64,000 nt of DNA from Pseudomonas sp. NBRC 111124 (lineage in GTDB: Bacteria; Pseudomonadota; Gammaproteobacteria; Pseudomonadales; Pseudomonadaceae), in assembly GCF_001320245.1 (NCBI RefSeq), contig NZ_BCBA01000042.1, forward strand, positions 1 to 64,000, written 5' to 3'. Under the pieces are notes generated by a model. That model was not told where the DNA came from. It did not search any database and worked only from the letters and a program-made list of their open reading frames with translations. A program made the position numbers and the translations under genes. Shown here in pieces: positions 62,572 to 64,000 of this stretch. Position 1 is the stretch's first letter. Every line of letters begins with the position of its first letter.

Positions 62572-63780
62572 ATGTCCCTGCCAAACGTATTGCGGCTGAT
62601 TACCCTGATTGCAGCCGGCCTGCTGCTCGGGCTGCTTTTCAAAGGGTGCGACGCCAAACAACCGCCAATGCAACCCAAAACGCTCATCATCGGAATGGAC
62701 GGTGTTCAACTGCAGCACTATGAACAACTGGGCGGCGACACTCACCTGCAGAAGCGCCTGTTCTACGGCAAAGCCTATGCCGGCGGCATCAACGGCCGCG
62801 CCAGCGAACAGGCGACCATCAGCGGGCCCGGCTGGATGACCTTGCTCACCGGCGTATGGGCCAACAAGCATGGGGTCATCACCAATAACGAATCCTTGCG
62901 GGTCGACCCTGAGTTTCCCAGCCTGTTCAAACGGCTACGTGATGCCCTGCCAAATGCCTACCTCTCCAGTGTCGTCAACTGGTCGCCGATCAACACGGCG
63001 TTCCTGCTGGAGGACGCGCAAGGCAACGATGTGCGCGAAAGCGGCCTGAGCGATGAACAGGTGACCGCCCGAACCCTGGATATTCTCGATAAAACACCGG
63101 CCGATTTCACCTTCATCCAGCTCGACGAACCCGATGAGGCCGGTCACGCCAGTGGCTTCGGCCCGGCCTACCAGTTCGCCCTGCGCGAAGCTGACGACAG
63201 GCTGGGGCGCCTGTTGGACAAGGTCGAGGAGCGTGCCTCCAAGCACCCACAGGAGGACTGGCTGGTGATCGTCTGTACCGACCACGGGCGTGATTACTGG
63301 GGCTCAGGCCATGGTGGCGTAACAGAGCAAGAGAAGACGGTCTTCATCGCCAGCAACAAGCCGTTGAACGAAGAGTTGACCCAACCGAGCATTCCGGGGG
63401 ACAACCCTGGTCCGAACAACCTCTACGGCTATGTGGCGCAGACGTCAGTGACACCCACCGTGCTCAGGCACATGGGGCTCGACCTGCTGCCGGAATGGAA
63501 GCTCGATGGCACGCCACTGCTGGGCGCTACGGGAGTACGCAAGGCACGGGCCATTGAAGGCGACGCCAAGCTGCTGTGGAACAGCGACTCGCAAGAAACC
63601 GTGACCATTTACAAAAATGACCAGATAGTCGCCAACGTCCCGGCTTATCTGCAGCAGTGGACCGATCCGCAGGGCATGCGCCAGGCCAGCGACTACGTGC
63701 TGGAGCTGGATGACACACCGGTAGCGGTGCGCACCCGGCCAGCCAGCAAGCCATTCGTTCTTGAGGAAAGCAGCTACTGA
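62572..63780 (+). CDS. Alkaline phosphatase-superfamily (type I phosphodiesterase/nucleotide pyrophosphatase) protein
   Basis: A 402-aa exported protein: N-terminal hydrophobic helix (about residues 8-26) ending in FKGC, which may be a weak lipobox or a signal anchor. The catalytic domain resembles type I phosphodiesterases: IIGMDGVQ (metal Asp), SGPGWMTLLTGVWANKHG with the nucleophilic Thr/Ser, FTFIQLDEPDEAGHASG and CTDHGRDYWGSGHGG with metal His/Asp. The substrate is unknown. Divergent from the FadR-type regulator, with a 138-bp gap. Confidence 0.85.
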   Translation: MSLPNVLRLITLIAAGLLLGLLFKGCDAKQPPMQPKTLIIGMDGVQLQHYEQLGGDTHLQKRLFYGKAYAGGINGRASEQATISGPGWMTLLTGVWANKHGVITNNESLRVDPEFPSLFKRLRDALPNAYLSSVVNWSPINTAFLLEDAQGNDVRESGLSDEQVTARTLDILDKTPADFTFIQLDEPDEAGHASGFGPAYQFALREADDRLGRLLDKVEERASKHPQEDWLVIVCTDHGRDYWGSGHGGVTEQEKTVFIASNKPLNEELTQPSIPGDNPGPNNLYGYVAQTSVTPTVLRHMGLDLLPEWKLDGTPLLGATGVRKARAIEGDAKLLWNSDSQETVTIYKNDQIVANVPAYLQQWTDPQGMRQASDYVLELDDTPVAVRTRPASKPFVLEESSY

Positions 63781-63792
63781 TGTGCGCGGCCT

Positions 63793-63828
63793 GGCCTGCA
63801 GGAGCGAGCGCACCCGCCCCTGCAGGCC
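63793..63828. terminator. Inverted repeat between the phosphodiesterase gene and hisC
   Basis: GGCCTGCAGG...CCTGCAGGCC (10-bp arms, 16-base loop). It lies between two convergent genes; no T-run, so a Rho-independent role is uncertain; could be a REP remnant. Confidence 0.5.
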
Positions 63829-63835
63829 ACCTGGC

Positions 63836-64000
63836 TCAGTTCAGCGCGTCGATCAACGCCTGGTTCATCTGCGGCGTGCCGATGGTGATACGCAGGAACT
63901 GGGCAATCCGCTCCTGCTTGAAGTGACGCACGATCACCCCTTGCTCGCGCAAGCGGGCCGCCAGTTGCGCGGCATCCTGCTGCGGGTGGCGGGCGAAGAT
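63836..64000 (-). CDS. hisC: Histidinol-phosphate aminotransferase, C-terminal end (partial)
   Basis: Only the last 54 codons are in the window. The frame ends ...HFKQERIAQFLRITIGTPQMN, the usual HisC tail (R-[IV]-T-I-G-[TS] contacts the substrate phosphate). HisC transfers the amino group from glutamate to imidazole acetol-phosphate. The stop is at 63836-63838; the start lies beyond the right edge. Confidence 0.8.
   Translation of the reverse strand: MFARHPQQDAAQLAARLREQGVIVRHFKQERIAQFLRITIGTPQMNQALIDALN

Overview
The window is chromosomal DNA of a fluorescent Pseudomonas of the P. putida group. Evidence is the high GC content, the gene order (eda-pgl-zwf / hexR / mutarotase-oprB-gtsDCBA / AGE epimerase / gtrS-gltR / glk-edd / gap), the arcDABC deiminase operon, the glycine-cleavage cluster with gcsR, and putida-type REP elements (TGTAGGAGCGGCC... 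and GTGGGAGCGGGC... families). I see no rRNA, tRNA, CRISPR array, transposase or phage genes.

Layout. 1-18.5 kb: a complete glucose uptake and Entner-Doudoroff block. Glucose enters through the porin OprB and the GtsABCD ABC transporter and is phosphorylated by Glk. Zwf, Pgl, Edd and Eda then make pyruvate and glyceraldehyde-3-P, which goes to Gap. Control comes from HexR (three TTGT-N7/8-ACAA-like operators are visible), the GtrS/GltR two-component system, and probably Crc/Hfq through CA motifs next to three start codons. 18.6-24.2 kb: a Fur-controlled FecI-type sigma factor, FecR, an STN-type TonB heme receptor, heme oxygenase, and a small DUF454 membrane protein. 24.2-31.3 kb: two divergent ArcD-type antiporters and the arginine deiminase pathway (arcD, arcA, arcB, arcC), with an ANR-like site at the right distance for activation, followed by a DUF5064-like gene.

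31.3-37.2 kb is the accessory island and the most interesting part. A visibly AT-richer, tightly packed operon encodes (i) a nucleotidyltransferase-winged helix-radical SAM/SPASM fusion, split by one extra G in a G6 run; (ii) an unknown 188-aa protein with an SCEGH motif; (iii) a class I SAM methyltransferase; (iv) a fusion of a Nudix hydrolase with an HExxH domain like the alpha-ketoglutarate-dependent peptide beta-hydroxylases; and (v) a 76-aa protein that could be a substrate. I infer an undescribed peptide- or small-molecule-modifying pathway, possibly RiPP-like.

37.3-46.8 kb: gcsR, gltS, a cytochrome c gene that runs antisense into gltS, and gcvH-gcvP-sdaA-gcvT (glycine to serine to pyruvate). 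A near-perfect sigma-54 promoter and three TyrR-type boxes lie upstream of gcvH. 46.8-64 kb: mostly core genes: cspA, an RDD protein, lptG/lptF, pepA, holC, valS, rlmF, an HU protein and yejK. These are followed by a GIY-YIG protein, a secreted HvnC-like protein, an NTF2-like protein, a CynX/NimT-type MFS transporter with a FadR-type regulator, a phosphodiesterase/phosphatase-family protein, and the 3' end of hisC at the right edge.
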